From contig JAPTOF010000005.1 in assembly GCA_028554755.1 (NCBI GenBank), positions 19,256,001 through 19,320,000 of the forward strand: 64,000 bases of DNA, written 5' to 3'. Position numbers and translations under genes: made by a program. This document shows positions 23,995 through 37,448 of the stretch, one piece after another (the first letter of the stretch is position 1; each line of letters begins with the position of its first letter). The stretch is from Cordia subcordata. Taxonomy: Eukaryota; Streptophyta; Magnoliopsida; Boraginales; Cordiaceae. The notes beneath the pieces were generated by a model that saw only the letters and a list, made by a program, of their open reading frames with translations, was not told where the DNA came from and did not search any database.

Positions 23995-24539
23995 GAACGT
24001 AAGAAAAGATCGTGTCTATATATAAATAATTACAATAGACGGTGAATTCGATCTTTTTCTGAAATTTTAAAATATCGAGAGTTTCGTGCACTGGATTATT
24101 CTTTCTTTATTGCTGCAACCTAGCTTGACTTTATTAGTGATGCAAGCTAAGTAGAACATTAAAAGCATCAGAATGGTTTTTGACTCATTCTCCCCTAAGG
24201 ATCTTGGCAGCTATAGATGCCTGCCGAGGGACCTTGTAATGGAGTTGCTAATGTAGGACAATAATATATATCTTTTGTTGGATACTTCTACCGGCAATAT
24301 AATCAAGACAGCTTTCCTAGGAACCAACTACTGAAAAACTTCTTTATTCACGTCAAGTAAGGACAGGGGATAAAGGATTCAAATACTAGAGAACAAGACC
24401 TACATAAAAAGTTTTGCCAGAAAAAAAGGGTAGTAAATTTGGATTTGGAAAGAATACATGAAAAGAAAATTACGAGATATTTTTTGTTCTATACATAGAG
24501 TCTAACAAGATAGAGTAATTAATATAGATATCAATCAAG

Positions 24540-24800
24540 AGACAAAGTTGGTTGAAAAGAGCAGGGGCAGAGCCCCGTGCCCGCCCCCCCGGGGGGGGGG
24601 GGGTGTGGCGGGGGGAGAAAGTTGGGGCCGCCTGGTCTCCCAAGCTCCAAAAAAAATTTTATACGTGTATATGTTATATTGAAAGAGTATTATTTTGGGC
24701 CCCCCAAGCTCCAAAAAAATTTTTATACGTATATATGTTGTATTTAAAGAGTATTATTTTGGCCTCTCCCCGCACCCCCAAAATTTTTTATTTGCTTCTG
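24540..24800. repeat. GC-rich TE-like end with a two-copy ~63-bp repeat
   Basis: A ggggcagagccccgtgcccg start and C/G homopolymers are followed by cccaagctccaaaaaaaatt...gagtattatttt at about 24639-24700 and again at about 24702-24764. Grey-zone TE ends with gggg-cagagcc wording are common in plant genomes. The open frame across it is spurious. Confidence 0.5.
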
Positions 24801-24967
24801 CGATTTTATGCCCTAAATTTAACACATTAACAATTTGTAGATAAAATTATATATATTATGAACACTTTATTTATCTTTTTGGCAATATAATTTTATTTAG
24901 AATTTTTTTCTTGATATTCTTTTGTTATTAGTGGGTGAAAATTTTAAGACAGGATGCCAATATAATG

Positions 24968-24968
<1 letters not shown>

Positions 24969-25015
<47 letters not shown>
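24969..25015. repeat. Compound (TA)n(TG)n(TA)n microsatellite
   Basis: An uninterrupted dinucleotide tract switches from TA to TG and back to TA. Confidence 0.9.
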
Positions 25016-26280
25016 CTTGGCTTGAAACTTTGAGATATTTAAGTGATCAAATTTTTGTAATGGATGTGTAATTTTAGTGGATAAAATATCATAAATGTTT
25101 AATTTATTTATCTTTTGGTTTGACCATTTTAGAGTTTCTATATAGGATTATTTAATTGTTTTGAGTATTGAGTTGTTAATTAATGACCGACTTTTTCTAC
25201 ATAAAAATATACTTTTTTCATGAAATGTACTCTCTTTTCTTAATAAGTTTTTTGAGTATTTTCTTTTTAAAAAGATAAAATTCTAGAAAAATATATTTTT
25301 TTTAAGAATTATAAAATCGTGCTTTTATAAGCCAATCCAAATGGATACTTAGAAGCTATCATAAAATTTTCAAGCATTAATCTCCCTAATTTTTAAAAGA
25401 TAACTTGATTTTCTACACGAAAAAGAAATTGTTGCTCTGTCCATGTAACTAAGATGCTTGATTTATTCTATTTATGTGTCCAATTTCATTAACTGAATCA
25501 GTTAACTTCCCTTTACATAAACTTACTTTCTTTTTGCTAAACATTATTTTTTATACTTTGTTATAATTAAAATATTCAATATCCTTTAATTCATCTTTTT
25601 AATTAAGTTTGCCCCTTGGAAACGAAATGGAGAAGTACGTGAGGAATCTTGTACGACCAAAAATTACCGTTACTTTAAGTTAAGAGAAAAGCATTATAAG
25701 ACAGTCAATTAAACTTGCACACATTTAATCCAAAAATCATATAGACAATCAAACTTGATTTTCAGACTGTTTAAATTGACTTGTTTTAAGTAAAAATAAT
25801 TTCTTTTTTAAATGAAATTGCCAGCTATATAAACTTCTTATCTTTGTCATATTCGTATATCATCATACGAAAACTTTTATTAGTAAAGACAACATTCATG
25901 GTATATTACAAGGGAATATTTTTAAATGCTTCCCTCAGATGATCAACACTAAGCAGTATCATCTCATGAAAGACACAGCCAAGCAAATTAACAAAAATAG
26001 TTGAAAACATGTCAGACTTGAGCATGTCAATTAAGCATCCAAACCATCATCATGATCTATATTCTTAGACACATAATTGCCATTATTACAACTTAAGAAT
26101 CCTAATCTCTCGTAACATTATTCATAACATTATAATATTATAACGCAACGTGCCATCATCATGATCTATATTCTTAGGCACATAATTGTAGTAATTATAA
26201 CCTAAGAATCACCGTCTCTTGTAACATTGTAATATTATAATGTACTGTTCTAGCATGTTCTCGACCATGGGAAGGCAATG
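25016..26280. other. Upstream half of GSTU segmental duplication; no gene
   Basis: 25620-26070 matches 20985-21380 (e.g. gtgaggaatcttgtacg and ccaaaccatcatcatgat). A further local duplication repeats about 26041-26130 at about 26152-26240 (catcatcatgatctatattc). No coding sequence was found. Confidence 0.6.
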
Positions 26281-27277
26281 TTAATTCTGAGGTGAAGCTC
26301 TAAATTTGGCCATAAGCAGCTCACCAAACGCCATGAGCTTATCAGTCTCAGGCATAAAATCCTTGACAGCATCATCAGCAGAAAAAGTTTCAGCCCATTT
26401 GGATAGAGCAGGAGTCTTGATCTCATCAAGCATCATCACATTGTTCATCTTCTCAAGCACCCTTACCCACCCCAAAAAGCTTCCCAATGCAATATCAAGG
26501 TACCCAATCTTGTCTCCACCGAAGAACACCTCTCCATTGTTGCAGTGCCTGCTCTTGTAGGCATCTTCCAACAAGGCCAAGCCTTCGGCCACCTGCTCTA
26601 TTGCTTCTTTTTTAGCTTCCTCGCCTTGTGCTGCTAGTATGCCGCGCAGAGAGGGAAACCACTGAAAGATTTCAACTGTTGAGTTATAGAGTTTTTAACA
26701 AAAGAATTTTGATTGAAAATGCTAATGAATAAAAGCCGTTGATTGTTTCGCTTGGCATTTTAGGAGTCAAGTTTTAGTTATTTTAAGGGTAGCATTGAAA
26801 TTTCAAAAACCTGGAACATAGAAATTATTGTCAACTTTCAATACTCTATATTGTTCGGGACTGTAAAATTTATCTTTTCTGAACCTTGTGTATAACGGAT
26901 AAAAATGGTCGTAAATTGAAACTAACATAAGAATATACCTTTTCATCGATGTAAGCAGCCCAAAAGCGTGCAATGGCGCAATCATGGGGGTCTAATGGCA
27001 GGATCCGAGGGCCAGAGGTCCAGGCCTCATCGATGTATTGAACAATGATAAGTGATTCACATATTGGAGGCTTATCACCATGAAAGAGAACTGGGATTTT
27101 CTTGTGAACGGGGTTGGATTTGAGCAGCAGCTCACTCTTAACCCCGGAACCAAGTGGTTCCTCAATCAACTCATAATTGATGGATTTGATTTTGAGTGCT
27201 ACTCTGACTCGCAAACCAAAAGGGCTAGGCCATGCACTCAGTAATTTCACACCATGATGATCATCTTCTGCAGCCAT
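26281..27277 (-). CDS. Tau-class glutathione S-transferase, divergent member (exons 27277-26939, 26661-26281)
   Basis: The predicted protein is 239 aa, the longest in the cluster. Exon 1 (113 aa) has an acidic/His N-terminus (MAAEDDHHGVKLLSAWPSPF, Ser18 catalytic), a four-residue insertion (GSGV) before [10 protein letters not shown], then [29 protein letters not shown]. Exon 2 (126 aa) starts at tttcag|TGGTTTCCC (WFPSLRGILAAQGEEAKKEA) and carries [21 protein letters not shown] and FMPETDKLMAFGELL. The donor is AAG|gtatat. The 277-bp intron is the shortest in the cluster and free of visible TEs. ATG 27277 is preferred over upstream in-frame ones because homology starts here; the upstream frame runs through a poly-T/poly-A tract. 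A TATA-like atatataata lies at about 27359-27368. The exon scrap at 7688 derives from a gene of this type. Confidence 0.92.
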
Positions 27278-27369
27278 GACGATCAAACTCTCCGACGGAC
27301 TTTTTAGTGTGTTTTTGTCCTTCTTCTTTTTTTTTTTTTTTTTGTGTGGATGATGAGTAGATATATAAT

Positions 27370-27975
27370 AGACGTTGAGCAGTCCAAAATGGCAGGCTTG
27401 GAGACTGGTGATCATTTAAATTTCCGGAACCTACTCGGCTGGCATAGTGGCATTGCATTAATTGAAGATATTTGTCTATCTATCTTTTTTCTGTTTTTTT
27501 TTTTTTGGGGGTCAAAGTCTATCTATCTTCTAACTTTACTAAAATAATCACCACACGATAACGGTTGGCAATCTTTCTCCATGCATTTTATTGGTGATCT
27601 ATGGTTATCTCTCTTTATTATCTATCCCTCTTTGTTATCCTAACTTGCCAACTACTTTGTGGGGTCCTTCGAATTACCGCCTTCTTGTCTCACTTCATCA
27701 CCATTATGTTATTACAAATTCTTGTAAGTTGTTTCGCAATTTCTACCTGATATTTTGCAAATAAACAATTGTAGCCAAGAGTAATGGACACACACATTTC
27801 AAAAAAACCATAATTTGATTTTACTCACTGCCGTGTTTGTCTTTTTTACTTATTGACATATGTATCAATTCTCGTTTATTCATTTATAAAATATAAATGT
27901 ATATATAATATTTATTTAATTTTTATGTAAATTAGTGACATTATTTATTAGTAATTTTCATCCAACACACGGGTG
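27370..27975. other. Intergenic upstream of GSTU, no gene seen
   Basis: It contains A/T homopolymers and duplicated short phrases (gtctatctat at two places), with nothing coding. Confidence 0.4.
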
Positions 27976-27979
27976 CAAT

Positions 27980-27985
27980 ATTAGA

Positions 27986-28020
<35 letters not shown>

Positions 28021-28604
28021 CAAAAGCCAAACAATTATTCTTTTTTCCTCTGAAAACCTTTCACCACTTGTGGTTGCCCAATTTGCTAAAATCATGCCAC
28101 TTTTGCATTTTTTATATCTTTGAAGTTTGTATTAAGCCATTTTAAACAGCAATCAATGCACAAATCTTTTGCTCATAAGATTGTACCAAACATTAATTTT
28201 ACTTATTTGCCCCCATTTTATGCTAAATGGCAACTATCTCCAAAATGCATGCAATAGCACGTTATTTTTGTGCGTAAAGAGTCATACTTGATACATTGAA
28301 AAAAAATTACAATGTTATGATAACTTTTTAACTTCTAACCTGTTCTAGCACAATAGTAACTTTTTAACCATTAAAAAAATTAATTATAAATACGTTTTCA
28401 TCTTTTAAACCATTATAATGTATTAGTTTAAGGCAAATCATTAAAACGCAAATAACACTTTTTTGACTATTAGTAAAGTTGAATATTAATATTTTTTTTT
28501 CAACTTTTAAATTATTATAATAATTTTTATATTATTAGCTAAATAAAAATTAATAATATAAAATTAAAGCCAAAACCTATGCATTGCACGGGTCCAAATA
28601 CTAG
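27980..28604 (+). mobile_element. Probable non-autonomous Helitron
   Basis: The right end has the plant Helitron look. An imperfect stem (acctatgca / tgcacgggt, 28575-28592) is followed after about 8 nt by the CTAG terminus at 28601-28604, then T. The proposed left end is the tatataaaagcaaaagcc region just after an (AT)n tract at about 27980. The exact 5' TC is not clear, so the left border is uncertain. There is no RepHel coding; interior AT-rich. Confidence 0.45.
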
Positions 28605-28689
28605 TAGTATATAGTTTATAAGCACGAAAAAGAGGGAAAAATGAAAGTGTATTTAGACAACCTCACATGTCAAGCTCTCTATATGTTGG

Positions 28690-29350
28690 AAAAAAAATTT
28701 TAACCCTATTTTTTTAAATGCTTTCAAAATTAATCCAGTTTTTAAGGAATTTGTAAAAATAGACTTTTCGAACTTTCGAAATTCGAATTCGAACTTTGAA
28801 AGTTTGAATTCAAATTTCGAAAGTTCAATTATGTTTTTTTGCCCTTATTAAAAAAATATACGACTTCTAACTTTGAAAGTTTGAAGTGCTTACAAAACCA
28901 CCACAATACAATCTTAGTTTCCTCGTCCTATTTCTATTGGGTTTTAAGAAGAGAAAAATACACATGTAGTTCAAGATGTGTATATAAAATTTAACACTGA
29001 CAAGCATTATATTATATTATGTAGTTAGCATACCACGTAAGCAGATTGAGCACAAATCTAGAGAGAGAGAGAGGTACACAGAAAAAGCACATACATTTTG
29101 CAAAGATGCTGCAAAAAGCCAAATGTATAAAGTTGCAGAGAAGCACCTAAAGACACTCCTTTCTGTGGTTGTTTTCCAAGCACTTCGATTTTGAAGTTTG
29201 AAAGCTCGAATCGTATTTTTTTTAATGGAGGCAAAAAAATATATTCAAACTCTTGAAGTTCAAAAAATTTATTTTTGCAAACTCCTTTCTAGATTAATTT
29301 TTGAAAGTATTTAAAAAAATAGAGTTTAAAATTAAAAAAAAAAATTCCCT
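28690..29350. mobile_element. ~660-bp terminal-inverted-repeat element
   Basis: The left arm, about 28690-28870 (ctatttttttaaatgctttc, aaaattaatccagttt), is the reverse complement of about 29195-29350 (gaaagtatttaaaaaaatag, agattaatttttg). Near the inner edge of the left arm, 28770-28828 is itself a strong palindrome built from ttcgaaa/gaactttg words. There is no coding sequence. Confidence 0.7.
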
Positions 29351-30224
29351 CGTATGTCAAAGTCTAGTGTCATTCTGGGCCCCTCCTATATTTTAGCTCT
29401 ATGGCAATACTTAAATTAGTTAGACTCACCATTTACTTTGAAATGCCATAATATGATGGAATTGCTGAATTTATGAATGGTTTCAGTCTTATGTTTGGGT
29501 ATGACCACACTTTTGATTAGATGGTTGAGTGGTCCATCTCAGTTCTCATTTGATCTTTTCATATCTTGGAATCTATTCAAAAATATAATGGAAACGGACC
29601 CACATCTATTTCCATAGTTTTTGATAGTTTTGGCTATCTAACAAAGAATTAACGTAGTTTGATGAATTCTAGCACAACCAAAGCACTTATTTGTTGGGAT
29701 TCAACGAGTAGTTAAGCATTTGAGATTACTTGTTAGGGTATGATCTAATTTCGAATTGCATAAGCGATGAGGGTTGAAACGATATAAGGGTGTAGTGTAA
29801 CGGAATGATAGAGTTGTTTGGTGTAACGGAGGGTTGAAACGATATAAGGGTGTAGTGTAACGGAATGATAGAGTTGTTTGGTGTAACGGAATGATAGAAT
29901 TGTTGAAACAAAATCACGCAACAAAAATAGGAATGAGAAAAATAAATAATTGAGATATCAAAATTTTATGTAAAAAATCGCTAAATAAATTGAAAAAAAA
30001 TTACAAACAAGGAAGAAGGATTTTATTTTGTGTATAAGTATGTTACAACGTTCTCTGTAAAATAAGGAGAAAACTATATCACTCTCTCTTATAATAAAAT
30101 AATGAATACTAACTCTCACACAATTATAGAACAAATATAAACTCAAAACAAACTATATTTTTGTATATAAAACAGCAATAAGATCGATAAGCATCTTATG
30201 GTAGAGTTTATGCCAAACACAACA
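29351..30224. other. Intergenic with perfect 60-bp tandem duplication (29771-29890)
   Basis: 29771-29830 and 29831-29890 are identical 60-mers (gggttgaaacgatataaggg...gtgtaacgga), with a third partial gtgtaacggaatgatagaat following. The rest is AT-rich with no gene. Confidence 0.9.
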
Positions 30225-30660
30225 TCAATACTGAGGTGGAGCTCTCAATTTGGGTATCACAACACTAGCAGCAAACTCAGCAAACGTATCAGTCTCAGGC
30301 ATGACATCTTTCACGGCACTATCAGCACAAAAATCTTCAGCCATTTGCATAGGTTAGGCGTCTTAACAGCATCGAGCAGATGATTCACGATGTTCAACTT
30401 GTGCACCACCCTCAGCCACGCCACGAAGCAGCCGAGCGCGATGTCTAAGTAGCCAATGCTGTCTCCGCCGAAGAACTTTTTTCCATGGCTGCATTTCCTG
30501 AAGGCCTCCTCCAGCAACTCTAAGCCTTCACGCAATTGTTGTACTGCTGCTCTATGTGCCTCGTCTCCTGTTTGTGTTGATAGCACCAACCCCATTGAAG
30601 GAAACCACTGGAGCGAAGCATCCAAGCATGTATCTAAACGTTGTCAGCAAAATTTGATCG

Positions 30661-31251
30661 GGTAAATAACTTGTTTGGTTCTTTATCTTTTTTTCTTTTT
30701 TCTTTTTGACTAATTAAAGCTCTTACTTTTATAATGTGACAATTCAATCTATAATTATCTTTGCAATTAAGGGTGTCATCAATTTTTTATATTTGTAACT
30801 TGTAGCACAATTAGTTGGAACACCATTGGTTTCATTTGGTCCTTTATCTTTCACACTTCAGATAATAAAGTGTTTTATTTTTAAAATGTAACAATTCAAT
30901 TCCTTATCTTTACAATTTATAATTTTGTTAGACTGAGTTTAAAACACGTCAAAAAAATATGGCTTTAGAACTAATATTGCAAAGGTAAGGGTTTGACAAA
31001 TGTTGTCTTTTTCGTTGTTTCTTAACTTGGATGGCGTTAATTACAAATAAGAGACTAAAAAACTGCCTTCTAACGATGGACTTAATTATCAAAGGAGTGA
31101 AAGATAAAGAACCAAATAAAATGAGACCTCTTTTTTTAGGTCAAAACTTTTGGCTTTCAAGATTACATAAATAAGGGACTAAATTGTAGTATTTTAATAA
31201 AAGAGTTTATTGTTAAAAGAGAAAAATAAGGAATCAAATGAATTATTTACC
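30661..31251. mobile_element. Nested TIR elements (MITE inside the same family) in pseudogene intron
   Basis: The outer ends ggtaaataacttgtttggtt and, reversed, ggtaaataattcatttgatt match the family seen at 13340 and 34731. Inside, a second pair of ends faces inward: about 30829 tttcatttggtcctttatct, and about 31095-31130, whose reverse complement is tctcattttatttggttctt. This looks like one copy inserted in another. Confidence 0.65.
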
Positions 31252-31397
31252 TAATTTAGTTTTATACTAGACTAATCAACCAAAAAACAAACAATATACA
31301 TGATTCAAGATTGTGGGCGACAGTTTAATACAATCCAAGATTGTTGTTAGTGAGCTATCCTTATGCATATTCATATTTCATTCATTTACTTTAGAAT

Positions 31398-31755
31398 AAA
31401 TTGTATATTACCCTGTACTCTGACTTATGTACATCATACCTCATAAAAACTAAATAAATACACCCATATATTCTGACTTATGTGCATCATATCTTCTTAT
31501 AGTATTAAAACTAGCTAATTATCCCCTAAAGTTTTTAAAAATATACAAAATACTCCCCTACTATAATATATTTTAGGAGGATATTTTGCACACTTTTTAA
31601 AACTTCAGGGGTATTTTGCATATAATTAACTAGTTTTGATACTACAAGAGAATGTGGTACACACAGGTCAGAGTACAATGAAGTAATTAATTAGTTTTGA
31701 AACTATAAGAGGTATAGTGCATATAAGTCAGAGTACAGAGAGTAATATACAATTT
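31398..31755. mobile_element. 358-bp TIR element (MITE), second family
   Basis: The left end aaattgtatattaccctgta and the reversed right end aaattgtatattactctctg pair up. They are followed by ctctgacttatgtacatcat and ctctgacttatatgcactat. Inverted similarity continues for about 100 bp. It is non-coding and lies in the same pseudogene intron. Confidence 0.8.
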
Positions 31756-32399
31756 GCTCTTTACTTTAATAATCATCTCGTTCAAAGCCAAGAGATGGGT
31801 TCTTCTAATACTTCAATTTATGGTTATGAGTCACATGTGGAGGGATGTTAGAAAATTAAACCTAGTTGTCCCATATGACTAATAAATAAAAACTTCCAAA
31901 ATCAATGTAAAAGATCTTAATTAACCTACTCCACCAATTACTAATTGTTTTAGGCTGGAATATTTGCCTATTTAACAAAAACTTTCAAAAAAAGCAAAAG
32001 AAAATACCTTATCATCAATATAAGCAGCCTAAAAGCGCGCAATGGCATGATCACAAGGATCCGAAGGGAGGATTTTTGGACCAGTTGACCAAAACTCGTC
32101 AATGTATTGCACAATGATTAGTGATCACATATAATCTTGTCACCATGAAAAAACACTGGGATCTTTTGTAAACAGGGTTGGATTTGAGTAATAGCTCACT
32201 TTTGGGATTAAATCTTTCCACAAGAAACTCATAGTTGATAGATTTGATGTTGAGTGCAATTCTAGCCCTTATGACATAGGGGCTAGTCCAATAACCCAAC
32301 AGCTTTACTTCATTACCTGCCATTATTAATTAAGAATACCACTTTAAGTTGCTTGGCAATGTTGTGTGTAAATTGTATCAGGAATATTTATAGTCAACC

Positions 32400-33266
32400 A
32401 GAGCTAGCCTTATTTGGCCTATGAAAAGGATAGGCTTGGAATAAAAAAGCTTAATTAGACATTTATTGTTGTTTATATAATTTTTTATGAACTTTTCTCT
32501 TTTAAACCCCCACCGTTCGAAAGATTCGGATTAGTAATATTTATAGTCAACTAAAGGTCCCGTTTTTTAAGTGAAAACACTTAATTAGCGTTAAAGGTTC
32601 ATTTAATTTGATATCATTTTTATTGTCTATTTGTTAAAAACTTTTAAACCCTTGTTCTTCTTGAATTCGGATCTAAATTATCACTAATAACAGAATAATC
32701 TCAACCATTCAAATGTTTCTTGTTTTTTTTAATCAAAATTTTGAAACCATTCGATATCACAACGTTGTTAAAGACACTAGCCATTCATAGGGCTTTTCAG
32801 GTTACAGTTTCACGCGACTCACGTGGAGGTGAATAGGTGAAATATAGCAAAATTTGATATGATAAATGACATCAATTAGCGACATATTCAAGAGTAGGAC
32901 CTTTAGAACTTGAGTGAGCATCCATTTGACACAAGTCTTCATGGCGTGATTCTTGCCATAATTTTATATGATATTTTCTCAGAAAACTGTTGTTCATAAT
33001 TTGTTTGGGATATAAAGATACCAGATTGTGTTTTTGTTTTACTTGAATGCACATTTAAGTATTGGTAGTGTTTTTCATTCATTCTTATTTTATTTCAATC
33101 GTATCAAATAAATCAATTGCATATATAGTTGTTTGTCGTATAACTGAATAAGTTTGTATCATTCGCATAAATTATTCAAATTAATTAACTTCTTTATTGT
33201 TTTCATTTTGTTTCAGTTTACTATTAAATTCCCTCTCATTGTGCACAATCATAGTGCGCGTGCACA

Positions 33267-33306
<40 letters not shown>

Positions 33307-34248
33307 CTTTGCAAGCTTGAGCTAGAAAACTCTCCATTTTTTAGAAATGACATCCACCTATGACAATAATGTCTTATACTGGGATTTTCATCTTTTTTTT
33401 TTGTTTATTAAGTTATTCAATTATATTGTATTTTATGATTATTTATTATTTATAATTTTATATTTAAATGTAAGCTTGTTACCAAAAAGTCATATATTGG
33501 GCTGGCAAAAAATTATATATATATACATATATATGTCTATATATGTATATATATTCGAGTATGTGTGTATGTTTATATATATAAAGTCGCTTTTGTATAA
33601 TTAATTTTGCATCATAAGCAGCTTTTTATAAAGTGAATTTTAATTTTTCTTTGTTCTTGCATATAACAAACTACTTTTTTATCTTTTTCTTCAATTTTTC
33701 AAATTAAATTTTTGTGATTTTTCTATTTCATTGTAGACTATTTTTATTAAACGACCTTATTAATTTATTTTGTCATTGTGGAGAAAAAAAAATGATATTT
33801 ATCCTTGTACCTTGAGGTGGTGATCGGTATAATAAAATGAATTTGGCAAGAATGGGATAAGTTTGGAAATAGAATGGACTTGGTAATGAATATATTATGC
33901 TTAGTATACTCTAGGCCATTCTCATAATTTTTGCTGGAGTAAGATTTCTTAAGCCATTACCTCATACCAATCACAGAATTTTAGAGTGAGTCAGGAATGC
34001 TGTTTTATTCCAACCCTATTTTTGTATACCAATCACGAGCCAAGAGTAATGTAGTGAAGAGACGTCCAAACTAAAAGCATCTTATACATGCGTTATTTCT
34101 TGCTGTGTCAATGTTGGTGTGCATTCTTTAGCTAAATGCCTACCTATACAACCAACACAAGGTTCAGCGACGGGTTCAGGGAGTAACTTAAATATAATTG
34201 ACATTATTCTCAGTGACTTGAGTTCTAAATTCACGAGCGAAGAACGAA
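32400..34248. other. Intergenic, AT-rich, no gene seen
   Basis: (TG)n(TA)n tracts lie at about 33268-33306 and a ta-rich degenerate microsatellite at about 33514-33585. No protein family is recognised in the short frames. Confidence 0.45.
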
Positions 34249-35713
<1,465 letters not shown>

Positions 35714-35799
35714 GATTGAACTTGAACTCTAAGAACTCTTAAAAAAAATGTGAGTAAAAATGTCCATATATGATTTTCATCAGTGCTATTTATAGGTAC

Positions 35800-36810
35800 T
35801 TTTGGACTGATGAATTGCTTAGCTACGCCATAGCTATTGCAGAAAATTAAAGTCAAATAATTAATTACAGTCAAAGTTGGAACTTTGAAACGCGATGTTG
35901 AGTTGGTGACCTACATGAGAAAATTAAGTGTCCATCGTATATTGTTTGTCAAAATATTATCTCTTAAAATGTTGAAATTGAATTTTCTCCTGGTTGACGT
36001 GAAATCCTAATCCGATATCAAGAGAAAATAAAAAGTGTGAATTTATACAACAAAATTGCACTAACAAAGAGTGAGTCTCACACAAATAGTGCTACTCCTC
36101 TTGGACTTTAACTGTTAAATTATCACCCCATCTAAAAAAAATTTTAAATTTATTAAGAGAATATTGATATATTTATTTATTATAGTAACAAAAACAACCC
36201 ATATATAACTAGAGATTCGATTCTCCCAGATTAAAAGATTCCTTGTATCTATCTAGATGCAAGTAAATAATTTATTCTGGGATGATTATATCAGTAAGCA
36301 TTTATAAATGAATGAGAGGTCCCTTGGTGAGCAAAACAATAGTAGGTTTGGAAGGTGTTGAAATTGGAAGGTCTTGATGGTTAGGATGTCATAGCCCATA
36401 GGGAGGTAGAAAATAGACCATTTGGCTTCATCTGCATGTATATCATTTTGTTATGCTTTTTCTTTTAATTTTTTCTAACAAACCCCTATTTCTAATCCAA
36501 CCTCCGTCTCCCATTCGGCTCCAAGTCATCACTCTTGAAAAGAAATAGTCTTACCCATTAATCCCATTTCGTTATGCTTTAGTTCGTGCTTTCCAACATG
36601 CAATAACCCCTTTGACTCAATGGTACGGTGCATGTAGAGATAGAGGGCAAAGAACTAGTAACTACAAAATATTTGGCGTCTTCTGCATTGAATCACCTTA
36701 TAATATTGTACACGAGAAAGATCGCTAATAAAATGATGATAGAGTTATATGATCATAGCCGCACTATCAGTTCACTATCATTGATCTCCCACGTATAGTA
36801 AGAATCCAAT
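35800..36810. other. Intergenic, no gene seen
   Basis: Upstream DNA of the 34.2-kb pseudogene merges into the 3' flank of the next GSTU gene. No repeats or coding signal are recognised. Confidence 0.4.
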
Positions 36811-37417
36811 TTAATTCTTGTGCTGAGCTCTCATTTTGGGTATTATGACATTGGCAGCATACTCCACAAACCTATCAGTCTCAGGCATGACATCTTTGAC
36901 AGCATCATCAGCACAGAAATCTTCAGCCCATTTGCATAGGTTGGGTGTAATAACAGCGTCTAGCAGACTCGCCATGTCCAATTTTTGCACCGCCCTCAGC
37001 CACGCCAAGAAGCACCCCAGCGCGATGTCTAAGTGTCCAATTTTGTCTCCGCCGAAGAATTTTTTTCCATGGCTGCATTTCTTGAAGGCCGCCTCCAATA
37101 ACTCTAAGCCTTCACGCAATTGCTGTATTGCTGCTTTACTTGCTTCGTCGTCTTTTTCTTGGGTTGATAGCACGGCCCCGATTGATGGAAACCACTGCGC
37201 GTAGCGCAGCCATGTGAACAACGTCAATAAAATTGTATACCAAACTTTTCCGCAAAATCAAGTCATATATAGGGTTTCGTCTGGATTGATTTTTTAATTG
37301 GACAATAAAAAAAAAAAAAACAATTTTTTCTCGATACATATCGAATTCGCTTTCGAGAAAGTCTTTCCAAAGGGACTTCTCTCGATAAGTTAGAAATTTA
37401 AACTTCTAAGAAGAAAA

Positions 37418-37448
<31 letters not shown>

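Larger units (their letters stand above)
30225..32323 (-). pseudogene. GSTU pseudogene (exons 32323-32008, 30607-30225)
   Basis: Exon 1 opens normally ([25 protein letters not shown], Ser14). It has a 1-nt deletion at about 32170 (tacaaaagatccc, where paralogues have one more A) and another at about 32127 (tgtgatcact for tgtgaatcact). An in-frame Trp-to-stop (tgg to tag in ARFWAAY) follows near 32031 once the frame is restored. Exon 2 begins at ctccag|TGGTTTCCT with an intact [17 protein letters not shown] core, then loses one C at about 30342 (gccatt for gcccatt). The tail [14 protein letters not shown]...PKLRAPPQY is in another frame, with a stop at 30225. The 1400-bp intron is swollen by two TIR elements. 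Nearest relative is the intact gene at 36.8 kb. The TATA box is retained at 32385-32392. Confidence 0.92.

Noticed and set aside
24552..24830. 92-aa frame with a duplicated segment
   Set aside because: It runs through C/G homopolymers and a two-copy TE-like repeat; the internal protein repeat just mirrors the DNA repeat.
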